A stretch of 64,000 nucleotides of DNA from Pleurocapsa minor GSE-CHR-MK 17-07R (lineage in GTDB: Bacteria; Chloroflexota; Anaerolineae; Aggregatilineales; Phototrophicaceae): contig JAHHHY010000017.1 in the NCBI GenBank assembly GCA_019359125.1, forward strand, positions 1 to 64,000, in the 5' to 3' direction. The position numbers and the translations under genes were made by a program. Below the pieces are notes generated by a model, which saw only the letters and a list, made by a program, of their open reading frames with translations, was not told the DNA's origin and did no database searches. This document shows, piece after piece, positions 18,788 through 27,052 of the stretch (positions are counted from its first letter, which is position 1; each line of letters opens with the position of its first letter).

Positions 18788-19756
18788 CTAGCGAATATAC
18801 TCCGGCACCAGGATTGGCTCCAGCGCCGACACGATTTCCTGGCGGCGATCCTCGAACCACGGCGGCAGCAGCAGCTGATGGCCCAGCTTGTCGGCGGGCT
18901 CATCGATGGCGAAGCCGATATCCGAGGTGGCGACTTCCTGCACCACGCCGGCCGGCGTGCGCGTATAGGTGCTGTGGAAGTAATTGCGGTCCTTGATTTC
19001 AGACACGTCGGTGTAGCCGAAGCCCTCCACGTAGTCCTTATACTGCTTGTTTTCGCCGTCATTGGCCACGGCCAGCGCGTAGTGATGCGGGATGCCCACA
19101 GCGAATGTCCACGTGCCCTGCTTGGTGTCGGGCATGTGATACAGCTCGATGATGCGGTTGTAGCCGCCGCCGTCGATGGCATAGCGGGTGACAGGCCCTT
19201 CCTGGCCGACGCGCGTGAAACCCATCACGTGGCCGAGGAAAAATTCCGGTTCTTCCAGGTCGCGCACGGCGAGCTGCACGCTGTAGAAGCCGCGGATGCC
19301 CTTGTCGGCCGGCACGTCAAAGCCCCACGCGTTGCGCGGGTCGTCGTCGCAGCCCACCACCGACAGGCCGAGGCCCGACGGGTGCTTGAACTCGATGAAC
19401 TTCTCGCCGAAGCGTTCCTGGATGCCGTCATGCGCGACACCATGTTTGGTCAGGTGTTCGGCCCAGAAATCCAGCGACCCCGTGGGCACCGAGAAGCCGG
19501 TCGTCTTGATCTGGCCAGTGCCCTGGCGGCCGTAGATGCCCGCCTGCTTGAACGGAAAGGTCGTCCACACCGAGCCGATTTCGGCATCCGCGTTGCCATA
19601 ATACAGGTGATAAATCGGCGCGGTGCCGTCAAACAGGACGGTCTGCTTGATCATGCGCAGGCCGAGCACTTTGGTCGAAAAATCGACATCTTCCTGCGCC
19701 CCGGCGACGCACACGGTGATGTGATGGAAACCCTTGATGACATCTGTTGCACGCAT
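18788..19756 (-). CDS. PcpA/LinE/MhqO-type ring-cleaving dioxygenase (VOC fold)
   Basis: A 322-residue protein made of tandem VOC/glyoxalase modules. The order and wording of motifs match hydroquinone dioxygenases such as PcpA and LinE: IKGFHHITV near the N-terminus, YHLYYGNADAEIGSVWTTFP, then IPHHYALAV and VVQEVAT, giving the expected two His and one Glu iron ligands. Such enzymes open (chloro)hydroquinones beside the hydroxyl. ATG at 19756 is chosen because GAGGAG lies 9 bases upstream; a longer TTG start would contain that site. It sits beside the MhqD-like esterase and the intradiol dioxygenase, giving the operon a second ring-cleavage mode. Confidence 0.87.
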   Translation of the reverse strand: MRATDVIKGFHHITVCVAGAQEDVDFSTKVLGLRMIKQTVLFDGTAPIYHLYYGNADAEIGSVWTTFPFKQAGIYGRQGTGQIKTTGFSVPTGSLDFWAEHLTKHGVAHDGIQERFGEKFIEFKHPSGLGLSVVGCDDDPRNAWGFDVPADKGIRGFYSVQLAVRDLEEPEFFLGHVMGFTRVGQEGPVTRYAIDGGGYNRIIELYHMPDTKQGTWTFAVGIPHHYALAVANDGENKQYKDYVEGFGYTDVSEIKDRNYFHSTYTRTPAGVVQEVATSDIGFAIDEPADKLGHQLLLPPWFEDRRQEIVSALEPILVPEYIR

Positions 19757-19857
19757 TTTTACAAACTCCTCAAGAAACAACTGCTATGAAACTCATCGTA
19801 CGAACACATTTCCAGCGGGGGGTTATCCCCCGTTTGTCACACCCTGCGCGGCCCGTC

Positions 19858-20724
19858 TCAGGCCGTCGGCTTCAGGCCAAAATTGAACTCGACCTCGTAG
19901 AACGGCGCGCTGTAGCCAAACTGTTTCGCCGCTTCGGCGTCCTCCACCGCGACAAAATCCGCGACGAGCGAGTCTTTCACCGCAAACACGGCATCCGAAT
20001 CGAGATACTCGTCGCCGGACACAAACACATGGGTGATGAGCGTCTCGTAGCCGGGCGCGGAAATCATGTAATGGATGTGCGCCGGGCGATACGGATGGCG
20101 TCCGGTGGCGACCAGCATCTTGCCCACCGGCCCATCAAACGGGATGGGATAGGCGACCGGCTTGATGCTGCGGAACCAGAATTTCCCGTCGGCGTCGGTC
20201 TCGAAAATGCCGCGCAGGTCGGCTTCACCGTGGCCCATCTGCACGTCATACAGCCCTTCAGATGACGCCTGCCACACATCGACTTTGGCCCCGGCGATCG
20301 GCTTGCCATCGGGGTCGGTCACCTGGCCGCGCACGACCGTGGGGGTGCCTTTGGCCAGTTCTTCCGCGCTGGCGATCTGCGCGCCGTGCGTCATCGGCTT
20401 CGCGTGCGGGGTATGGAACGGCCCCAGCACGGTCGTCTCGGTCATGCCGGCATCCGCGCGATGATTGATCGCGTCGACCAGGATCGAGACGCCCAGCGTA
20501 TCGGACAGCAGCACGAATTCCTGGCGGTTCTCATCGCACATGTGACCGACATCGGTCAGGTACTGGATGCCCTTGAACCATTCTTCCTCGGTTGGCTCGA
20601 CATCACGGATGAAGTCGTGCAGGTGCTTCACCAGGCTGGTCAGGATCTGCTGGAGGCGCGGGTCCTCGGCCTTGAACTGGCTGATGACGGCGTCGGTAAT
20701 CGTCTGTTCGTTAAAGTCACGCAT
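19858..20724 (-). CDS. Hydroxyquinol 1,2-dioxygenase (intradiol)
   Basis: A 288-residue non-haem Fe(III) intradiol dioxygenase. After an N-terminal helical dimerisation region (residues 1-90, 'CDENRQEFVLLSDTLGVS') comes VLGPFHTPHA, the carbohydrate-like turn VRGQVTDPDGKPIAGAKVDV, and the iron ligands Tyr in SSEGLYDVQ, then Tyr-x-x-x-His-x-His in HPYRPAHIHYMI. The segment 'VLGPFHTPHA' and overall length fit hydroxyquinol dioxygenases more than catechol ones. The product would be maleylacetate, the substrate of the enzyme encoded 42 bp upstream. Chlorocatechol 1,2-dioxygenase is the main alternative. Confidence 0.9.
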   Translation of the reverse strand: MRDFNEQTITDAVISQFKAEDPRLQQILTSLVKHLHDFIRDVEPTEEEWFKGIQYLTDVGHMCDENRQEFVLLSDTLGVSILVDAINHRADAGMTETTVLGPFHTPHAKPMTHGAQIASAEELAKGTPTVVRGQVTDPDGKPIAGAKVDVWQASSEGLYDVQMGHGEADLRGIFETDADGKFWFRSIKPVAYPIPFDGPVGKMLVATGRHPYRPAHIHYMISAPGYETLITHVFVSGDEYLDSDAVFAVKDSLVADFVAVEDAEAAKQFGYSAPFYEVEFNFGLKPTA

Positions 20725-20766
20725 GATTCGTCTCTTTCTCTGGTAACTAGTCTGTGTTCAGGCGGC

Positions 20767-21927
20767 TCACCAGGCAGCGCGCAGGATGCTCATGGCATCC
20801 TCCAGCGTGGCGACCGGCTTCGGGTTGTCCTGCACGGCGCTGCTCTTGAGCATATTTTCGGCCAGCTTCGGCAGCAGCGATTCAGGCACGCCGACCTCCT
20901 GAAGATGCTGCGGCACATCGAGCTGGCTGACCAGCAGATACACCGAATCGGCGGTCGCCTCGGCCAGCTCCAGGTCGGTGCGGCCATCGCGCACGATGCC
21001 CATTGCCTCGCCCGCCATCGCGATCAGGTCGGCCAGCTGGTCGGCGTTATAGCGGATGGCATGGGGCAGCACGATGCTGTTGGCGATGCCGTGGGGCACG
21101 CCGGCCGTCCCGCCCAGCACGTGGCAGGTGCCGTGATGCACGCCCATCAGCACGCTGGACAGGCAGGTGCCGCCCATGTGCGCGCCCATGAACATCAGCG
21201 TGCGCGCCTCCATGTTTTCCGGTTCGCGGAAGCAGCGCACCAGCGACGCGGTGATATAGCGGATGCCCAGCAGCGCGGTGGCCGTGGACAGCGGGTTGCG
21301 CGTGGCCGAATAGACCGATTCGATGCAGTGGGCCAGCGCGTTGATGCCGGTCGAGGCGGTCAGCGAGGGCGGCAGATTGAGCGTCAGCAGCGGGTCATAC
21401 AGCGTCAGCTTGGGCGTGATTTTGTGGTCGCGCACGGTCACTTTACGCGTGGAGCCATCCGGCTGGGCACGGGTGACGCCATAGACCGGTGTCATCTCTG
21501 AACCGGCATAGGTCGTCGGGATGGCGATGGTGGGAATCAGCGGCTGGTCGTTCGGATGCTTCGAGACGACGCGCGCGACACCTGTCCGGCGCGCCTCCAG
21601 CTCCAGCGAGACGGCCTTCGCCATCCCGATCGGGCTGCCCCCGCCCAGGCCGATGACCGAATCGATGTTGTATTTTTCGGCCAGCGCCAGGCATTCCTCA
21701 AGCTGATAATCGGGCACGTGCGGCTCCACCTGGTCAAAGACGACCACCAGATGATCGCCCAGCAGCGCCTGCACGCGGGCGACGTGCCCGTTGGCGGTGA
21801 GGTGCGGGGTGGTGCACAGCATCGCCCGTTTCAGACCAAAATCGGCCAGCGCATCGGGCAGATTATCCAGCGCGCCCGCCCCAAAGACGACGCGCTGGGC
21901 ATAAGTGACGACCTGATAGCCGTTCAT
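20767..21927 (-). CDS. Maleylacetate reductase
   Basis: A 386-residue member of the iron-alcohol-dehydrogenase superfamily in its maleylacetate reductase branch. Visible are VVFGAGALDNLPDAL, the NAD-binding GLGGGSPIGMAKA, IPTTYAGSEMTPVYGVT, and the metal-site region with HCIES and GVHHGTCHVLGGTAGVPHG. It reduces maleylacetate to 3-oxoadipate with NAD(P)H. Its start codon overlaps the stop of the LivM-type permease gene (ATGA), which ties transport and catabolism together. The ribosome site is GGAGAGG. Confidence 0.93.
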   Translation of the reverse strand: MNGYQVVTYAQRVVFGAGALDNLPDALADFGLKRAMLCTTPHLTANGHVARVQALLGDHLVVVFDQVEPHVPDYQLEECLALAEKYNIDSVIGLGGGSPIGMAKAVSLELEARRTGVARVVSKHPNDQPLIPTIAIPTTYAGSEMTPVYGVTRAQPDGSTRKVTVRDHKITPKLTLYDPLLTLNLPPSLTASTGINALAHCIESVYSATRNPLSTATALLGIRYITASLVRCFREPENMEARTLMFMGAHMGGTCLSSVLMGVHHGTCHVLGGTAGVPHGIANSIVLPHAIRYNADQLADLIAMAGEAMGIVRDGRTDLELAEATADSVYLLVSQLDVPQHLQEVGVPESLLPKLAENMLKSSAVQDNPKPVATLEDAMSILRAAW

Positions 21928-22985
21928 GGAGCCTCTCCAGTGGATGGGGTGTTTTCCATCAGCAAACGCCTGGGCATCAGCCTGCGTATCGGGAAGATTT
22001 CAAAATGGGTGCGCTGCTGAATCAGCCCCCAGATGCCGCGCGGAGCGACCAGCATCATGACCACGGCGATGACGCCGAGCACGATGAACGACCATTCGCC
22101 GTAGCTGGAGAGCTGATTGCGGATGAAGTAGAACAATACTGCACCGATGATCGGCCCCTCGATGCTGCCGATGCCGCCGATGACCGTGATGAAGATCATG
22201 AAGGCCGTCCACTGCACGCTGAAAGCCGCGTCGGGGCGCACATTGATGCTCATCACGGCGATGATGCCGCCCGCGATGCCGGTCATGCCCGCCGCGACCA
22301 CATAGGCGATCAGCTTCAGGCGCGTGGTATTCACGCCCAGGCTGGCCGCCCCGCTTTCCGAATCGCGGATGGCCGTCAGGCCCAGGCCGACGCGCGAACG
22401 CATCAGCGAATACACGACGATGATGCTCAGCACGGCGATGGCGGCCGCGACGTAATAGGTGGTCAGCGCGAATGTCTCTGGCGAGGTGCTGCGCACGAAG
22501 CCGCGAATCGATGCCAGCGAACGCCCCGCGCCGCCGCCCAGCCAGCCGGTGCTGCTGCTGACGAGCAGTTGAAAGACCTCCGCGACCACCCACGTGCCGA
22601 TGGCGAAGTAGCCTGCCCGCAGCCGAAAGACCACCCAACTGGTGGGAATCGAGACGAGCGCGGTGAAGATGCCCGCCAGAAAGACCGAGACAAACAGGCT
22701 GGCCCCCAGGTCGTCGGCGATGACGATGGTGGCATAGCTGCCCAGGCCGATCCAGCCCTGCTGCCCGACCGACACCATGCCCGCGTAGCCAGACAGCAGG
22801 TTCCACATCGTGGCGATCGAGATAAACACGAACAGGTCGCTGAGCTGGCGCGGCAGGCCAGTCCCGCCAAGCTGCGGCAACGCAATGATAATCACAACCG
22901 CCAGCACCCCAAACGCGATCAGCCGGTATTCGCGGTTCATCGTATTGACGATGGGGATGGGCGTGCTTTTGTTCCGGGCGACCAT
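21924..22985 (-). CDS. Branched-chain-type ABC importer permease, LivM family
   Basis: A 353-residue inner-membrane permease with about nine or ten helices. Family signs include LSGYAGMVSVGQQGWIGLGS near residue 65 and the EAA-like segment AIRDSESGAASLGVNTTRLK near 205. A long hydrophilic C-terminus (RTHFEIFPIRRLMPRR) is slightly unusual. ATG at 22985 follows a GGAAG. With LivH, LivF, LivG and a binding protein encoded next to it, this forms a complete HAAT importer. The location inside an aromatic operon suggests uptake of an aromatic acid or phenol derivative instead of an amino acid. Confidence 0.9.
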   Translation of the reverse strand: MVARNKSTPIPIVNTMNREYRLIAFGVLAVVIIIALPQLGGTGLPRQLSDLFVFISIATMWNLLSGYAGMVSVGQQGWIGLGSYATIVIADDLGASLFVSVFLAGIFTALVSIPTSWVVFRLRAGYFAIGTWVVAEVFQLLVSSSTGWLGGGAGRSLASIRGFVRSTSPETFALTTYYVAAAIAVLSIIVVYSLMRSRVGLGLTAIRDSESGAASLGVNTTRLKLIAYVVAAGMTGIAGGIIAVMSINVRPDAAFSVQWTAFMIFITVIGGIGSIEGPIIGAVLFYFIRNQLSSYGEWSFIVLGVIAVVMMLVAPRGIWGLIQQRTHFEIFPIRRLMPRRLLMENTPSTGEAP

Positions 22986-23025
22986 AGGCGTCACTTCCGT
23001 TCCGTGTCGTTAGCGATACACATGG

Positions 23026-23907
23026 TCATTTGTCTCGCGTGACGGCAAACAGGCCGGTGGGACGGAAGACCAGCACGAGCAGCGTGACCAGGTGTCCGGA
23101 AAGCTGGAAATAGGCCGGATTGATCTGCGCGCCGATGGTCTGCGCCAGCCCCAGGATGATGCCGCCCGCCAGCGTCCCCCAGATGCTGCCCAGGCCGCCG
23201 ATGATGACCGTCTCGAAGGCCAGCAGCAGGCGGGCAGGCCCCAGCGCGGGCGCGAAATTGGTGCGCACGCCCAGCAGGATGCCCGCGATGGCCACGATCG
23301 CCAGCGACAGACCCATCGCGAGCGCATACACATGGCGGCTGTTGATGCCCATCATCTCGGCGGCCTCCGGGTCATCGGACGTGGCGCGGAAAGCACGGCC
23401 GAGGCGCGTGCGCCGAAAGAACACCTGCAGGCCGATCAGCACGGCGATGGCGATCACAAACGTGAGCAGCGGCATCAGCCCGATCGACAGGCTGGGCGTG
23501 ATGGTGATGCTGGCTGTCTCCAGCGCGCCCGCGTCCAGCCCCTGCGTGTCGGCAGAGAAGCCGAGCTGGAGCGCGTTCTGGATGATGACCGACAGCCCAA
23601 ACGTAATCAGCAGGGGCGGCATGATGCCTTTGCCCAGCGTGCGGTTGAGCACGAAGCGCTGCAAGGGCAGCCCCAGCACGAACATGACCGGCACGACGAT
23701 GACGATGCTGATCAGCGGATTGACGCCAAAGCCCGCCAGAATCAGCGAGATATAGGCCGACAGCACGATAAAGTCGCCATGCGCCAGGTTGACCAGCCGC
23801 ATCACGCCGAAAATCAGCGACAGGCCCGTGCCGTATAACACATATAATCCGCCAAGCAGCACGCCCTGAACGAGCATATTGATGATGCGGTCGATGCCTA
23901 AATCCAT
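23026..23907 (-). CDS. Branched-chain-type ABC importer permease, LivH family
   Basis: A 293-residue permease with eight or so helices. Diagnostic stretches are GVLLGGLYVLYGTGLSLIFG, MRLVNLAHGDFIVLSAYI and, in the coupling loop, GRAFRATSDDPEAAEMMGIN. It pairs with the LivM-type permease, the gene for which starts 41 bp downstream on the same strand. It follows livF by 11 bp, so it is clearly in the operon. Confidence 0.93.
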   Translation of the reverse strand: MDLGIDRIINMLVQGVLLGGLYVLYGTGLSLIFGVMRLVNLAHGDFIVLSAYISLILAGFGVNPLISIVIVVPVMFVLGLPLQRFVLNRTLGKGIMPPLLITFGLSVIIQNALQLGFSADTQGLDAGALETASITITPSLSIGLMPLLTFVIAIAVLIGLQVFFRRTRLGRAFRATSDDPEAAEMMGINSRHVYALAMGLSLAIVAIAGILLGVRTNFAPALGPARLLLAFETVIIGGLGSIWGTLAGGIILGLAQTIGAQINPAYFQLSGHLVTLLVLVFRPTGLFAVTRDK

Positions 23908-23918
23908 CTCATCACCAC

Positions 23919-24620
23919 CTATATTCCGAAATAAGCACGGGAAATTTCTTCTTTTTTCAGGTCAGACGGCTTGCCTTCCAGGCTGATGCGCCCTTCCAGC
24001 AGGCAGTACACATAGCTGGCCTCGCGCAGGCCGCGACTGACGTCCTGCTCCACCAGCAGGATGGTGGTGCCCAGCGCCGCAATCCGCCGGATGACCTCGT
24101 AAATCTCATTGACGACGATCGGCGCCAGCCCCAGCGAGACCTCGTCCATCAGGATCAGCTCGGGGTTGCTCATCAGCGCGCGGCCCACGGCCACCATCTG
24201 CTGCTGCCCGCCCGATAAATCGGTGCCGCCATTTTTTCGGCGTTCCTTCAGGATGGGGAACAGCTCATACACCTTGTCCAGCGTCCACTGGCCTTTGCGG
24301 CCGCTGTACGCGCCCACCAGCAGATTGTCTTCCACGGTCAGGCTGGGGAAGATGCGGCGGCCTTCCGGCACCATGGCGATGCCCTGCTGCACCAGCGCGT
24401 AAGCAGAGCTGCCGGAAATCGGCTTGCCGCGAAACTGAATGGCGCCTTTGGTGGGCGGATGCACCCCGGCGATGGCCTTCATCAGCGTGGACTTGCCCGC
24501 GCCATTGGCCCCGATGATGGCGACCGTCTGGCCTTCCTCCACGGCAATGCTGATGCCAGACAGCGCCTGAAACTGCCCGTAATACGATTCAATCGACTGG
24601 ACCGACAGGACGGGCGTCAT
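23919..24620 (-). CDS. ABC importer ATPase, LivF family
   Basis: A 233-residue ATPase with Walker A GANGAGKST, LivF-like 'IAMVPEGRRIFPSLTVEDNL', signature LSGGQQQMVAVGRAL, Walker B LILMDEVSLGLAP and switch His replaced by Gln-containing LLVEQDV as is normal for LivF. Start and the livG stop overlap (ATGA). It works with the LivG-type ATPase as a heterodimer. Confidence 0.95.
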   Translation of the reverse strand: MTPVLSVQSIESYYGQFQALSGISIAVEEGQTVAIIGANGAGKSTLMKAIAGVHPPTKGAIQFRGKPISGSSAYALVQQGIAMVPEGRRIFPSLTVEDNLLVGAYSGRKGQWTLDKVYELFPILKERRKNGGTDLSGGQQQMVAVGRALMSNPELILMDEVSLGLAPIVVNEIYEVIRRIAALGTTILLVEQDVSRGLREASYVYCLLEGRISLEGKPSDLKKEEISRAYFGI

Positions 24621-25357
24621 GTCACCGGCTCCAGGTCGGTATCGATGCCAAAATACACCTGGCGGAAGGTCTCGCTGTGGATGACTTCATCGGGCGTGCC
24701 TTCGATCAGCAGCGTGCCAAAGTCGATGGCGATGATGCGGTCGACCACCGACACCAACGCGTGCACGATGTGCTCAATCCAGATGATCGTCACGCCCTGG
24801 GCGCGAATCTGGCGCAGGATGGCCAGCAGGTCATGCACTTCGTGGTCGGTCAGGCCGCCAGCAATTTCGTCCAGCAGCAGCAGCGAGGGCTGGGTGGCCA
24901 GCGCGCGCGCCAGCTCCAGGCGTTTGCGGTCCAGCAGGCGCAGGTTCCCGGCCACGGTGTTCCACAGCGGCAGCAGGCCGGTCAGCGCCAGCACATCGCG
25001 GCACACGTGATAGCTGTCGGCCTCGCTTTTGCGGCGGCCATACTGGGCGGCCAGCAGCACATTCTCGTAGACCGTCATGCCCGTGAACGGGCGCGGAATC
25101 TGCGAGGTGCGGCCAATCCCCATCGTGCAGCGTTTGTTGGCGGGCTGGCCGGACACATCCTGGTCGTTAAACAGGATGCGCCCGGACGTCAGCGGCAGGT
25201 CGCCCGCGATCAGGTTGAGCAGCGTGGTCTTGCCCGCGCCATTCGGCCCCAGGATGCCCAGCGCTTCGCCCGCCTGAATCTCGAAGCTGATTTCGTTGCA
25301 CACGCGCAGCGCGCCGAATTCTTTTACGGCTTTATCGACTTTCAGCAGCATCGTCAT
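24617..25357 (-). CDS. ABC importer ATPase, LivG family
   Basis: About 246 residues. Walker A is GPNGAGKTTLLNLIAG, followed by LivG-type 'GIGRTSQIPRPFTGMTVYENV', a signature region LRLLDRKRLELARALA (less canonical, as in LivG), and Walker B LLLLDEIAGGLTDHE, then IIWIEH. ATG at 25357 is my choice; GTG at 25372 and ATG at 25351 are in frame and none has a strong ribosome site. It is the first of the four consecutive transporter genes downstream of the binding-protein gene. Confidence 0.93.
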   Translation of the reverse strand: MTMLLKVDKAVKEFGALRVCNEISFEIQAGEALGILGPNGAGKTTLLNLIAGDLPLTSGRILFNDQDVSGQPANKRCTMGIGRTSQIPRPFTGMTVYENVLLAAQYGRRKSEADSYHVCRDVLALTGLLPLWNTVAGNLRLLDRKRLELARALATQPSLLLLDEIAGGLTDHEVHDLLAILRQIRAQGVTIIWIEHIVHALVSVVDRIIAIDFGTLLIEGTPDEVIHSETFRQVYFGIDTDLEPVT

Positions 25358-25455
25358 GTCATCATCCGGCACAGGGAAGATAAAGCTGGTCGCATCGTGA
25401 ATCTCTCGTTTTTGGGGACTGGGATTTAAACGCTCAATCCCTATTCAGCTCAGGC

Positions 25456-25586
25456 GGGCGCAGCGCGCTGCGCCCCTACAACGGCGCACCTGGCAATCAT
25501 CAAAACCTGTCTTGAGGCCCACTTCCAACCAGGCTTGTTTGTTCCCAATGTGGTTGGGTTTTGCAGGGGCGCGTCGCGACGCGCCC
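25456..25586. repeat. Two perfect 20-bp palindromes in the transporter gap
   Basis: The 315-bp gap between livG and the binding-protein gene holds no gene. It has GGGCGCAGCGCGCTGCGCCC at 25456-25475 and GGGCGCGTCGCGACGCGCCC at 25567-25586, both perfect palindromes that share their outer six bases on each side. They look like members of the same kind of dispersed palindrome family seen elsewhere in the window. A stem here could shield the upstream binding-protein transcript and lower expression of the membrane genes. Confidence 0.85.
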
Positions 25587-25687
25587 ACCACACAACAACT
25601 CAGGTCACAGGCCCGGACAAAGCCGGGTGAAAACACGGGGATGAGCGCGCAGGTGCTCCGGCTCATCCCCGGTCAGGACAATGGGGC

Positions 25688-26968
25688 TTACGACCCCCAG
25701 CTCATCAGCGACAGCTCGCCGGTGACGGGGATGCCGTTGTCTTCGTTCGGGTTGGCGACGATTTGCAGTTCATACGGATAGGTCGCGCCTACCTGCCACT
25801 GCCCGCCGACCAGCTCGGTCTTGGTCACGCTGGGGGGCAGGCCTTCCACGCCCCAGTCGACCGTGCCGACCAGCGTCTCCAGGTTGGTGTCAGCGATGGC
25901 GGTCAGCAGGGCGGCCGGGTCGCTGGGGTCGCTGGTGCGCTGCAGCACATCGACGGCGACTTCAAACAGCGCGTGCACATAGCCAATCGGCTGAGTGGGC
26001 TGGTTGCCGGTCGCTTCGGTGTAGGCATCGGCCAGCTCCTGGCTGGTCTGGCCGGTCAGCGACGACACCCACGGGTGCGACGGCGACCACCAGATTTCGG
26101 TCGTCACGTTATTACCCAGGCCATCGCTGATGGTCTCGACAACCGACGGGAACAGCGCGGCCTTGCCCATCGTGACGATGGTCGGGTTGAAGCCCTGCTG
26201 GCTGGCCTGCGTCAGGAACGTGCCCAGGTCGGGCGGCAGCATCACGCCGGTGATGATTTCCACGTTGTTTTCGCGGAAGGTAGCGATTTCAGCCGAGAAG
26301 TCGTCTTTCAGGTTTTCATAGCGGCCCGGATCGACCACGGTGTAACCGGCCGCTTCCAGCGCGGGCGGGAAGCCGACGACCGGGTCGCTCCATGCCAGGC
26401 CGTCGCCGTCATTCGGCCACAGGCCGCCGACGACACGGTTGGTCTCCTGCGAGTCCCACATGGTGATGAACACGTCGATGATGTCTTCCAGGCCCCAGAA
26501 GAAGTGATAGGTGTATTCATAGCCGGGGAAATCGGGCTGGGTGGCCTCGGCGCTGCGGAAGTACCACGGCTGCCACGGCGACATGGTGGAGATGCACGGC
26601 TGCTGGAAGGCCTCGCATTGGTCCGAGACAGGATTGGTCGTCTCAGGGGTGCTGGCCACCAGGATCAGGTCGACACCATCGACCAGGATCAGGTCGGCGG
26701 CCACCTGGGCGGCGCGGTTCGGGTCGGACTGTGTATCGCGGACGAGGATTTCCACGCCGTAAGTGGTGCCGTTGATGTCGAGGCCGTCACCGATGGCCTC
26801 CAGCACGCCGTCGATGATGAACTGGTCTGCTGCGCCAAAAGCGGCCAGCGGGCCGGTCTGCGGGGTGACGTAACCGATGCGGATGACGTTATCCTGCGCT
26901 GTGACGGCCGAAAAGCCCATCGTCAGCATCAGTGCCGCCATCACCAGGACAAAGAATCGTTTTGCCAT
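25688..26968 (-). CDS. Periplasmic-type binding protein of a LivJ-like ABC importer
   Basis: A 426-residue secreted solute-binding protein. The signal peptide is MAKRFFVLVMAALMLTMGFSAVTAQ with cleavage near residue 25. The mature part begins NVIRIGYVTPQTGPLAAFGA, the usual start of type I periplasmic-binding folds, and keeps the hinge segments of the Peripla_BP_6 family (VDLILVASTPETTNPVSDQCE). No lipobox is visible, so anchoring is unclear. ATG at 26968 follows a GGAG; a TTG 15 bp upstream is in frame. The ligand is probably an aromatic substrate of this operon. Confidence 0.9.
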   Translation of the reverse strand: MAKRFFVLVMAALMLTMGFSAVTAQDNVIRIGYVTPQTGPLAAFGAADQFIIDGVLEAIGDGLDINGTTYGVEILVRDTQSDPNRAAQVAADLILVDGVDLILVASTPETTNPVSDQCEAFQQPCISTMSPWQPWYFRSAEATQPDFPGYEYTYHFFWGLEDIIDVFITMWDSQETNRVVGGLWPNDGDGLAWSDPVVGFPPALEAAGYTVVDPGRYENLKDDFSAEIATFRENNVEIITGVMLPPDLGTFLTQASQQGFNPTIVTMGKAALFPSVVETISDGLGNNVTTEIWWSPSHPWVSSLTGQTSQELADAYTEATGNQPTQPIGYVHALFEVAVDVLQRTSDPSDPAALLTAIADTNLETLVGTVDWGVEGLPPSVTKTELVGGQWQVGATYPYELQIVANPNEDNGIPVTGELSLMSWGS

Positions 26969-27052
26969 GTCGTGCTTCTCCAATCAATGAAAGTGAATAT
27001 TTAGAAAAAGGCGGGCGGAAAACCCGCCTGAACTCCCTGTTTTGTGCCGTGC

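Noticed and set aside
25373-25687. Riboswitch in the transporter gap
   Set aside because: Only simple palindromes are visible; no conserved aptamer-like core was recognised.
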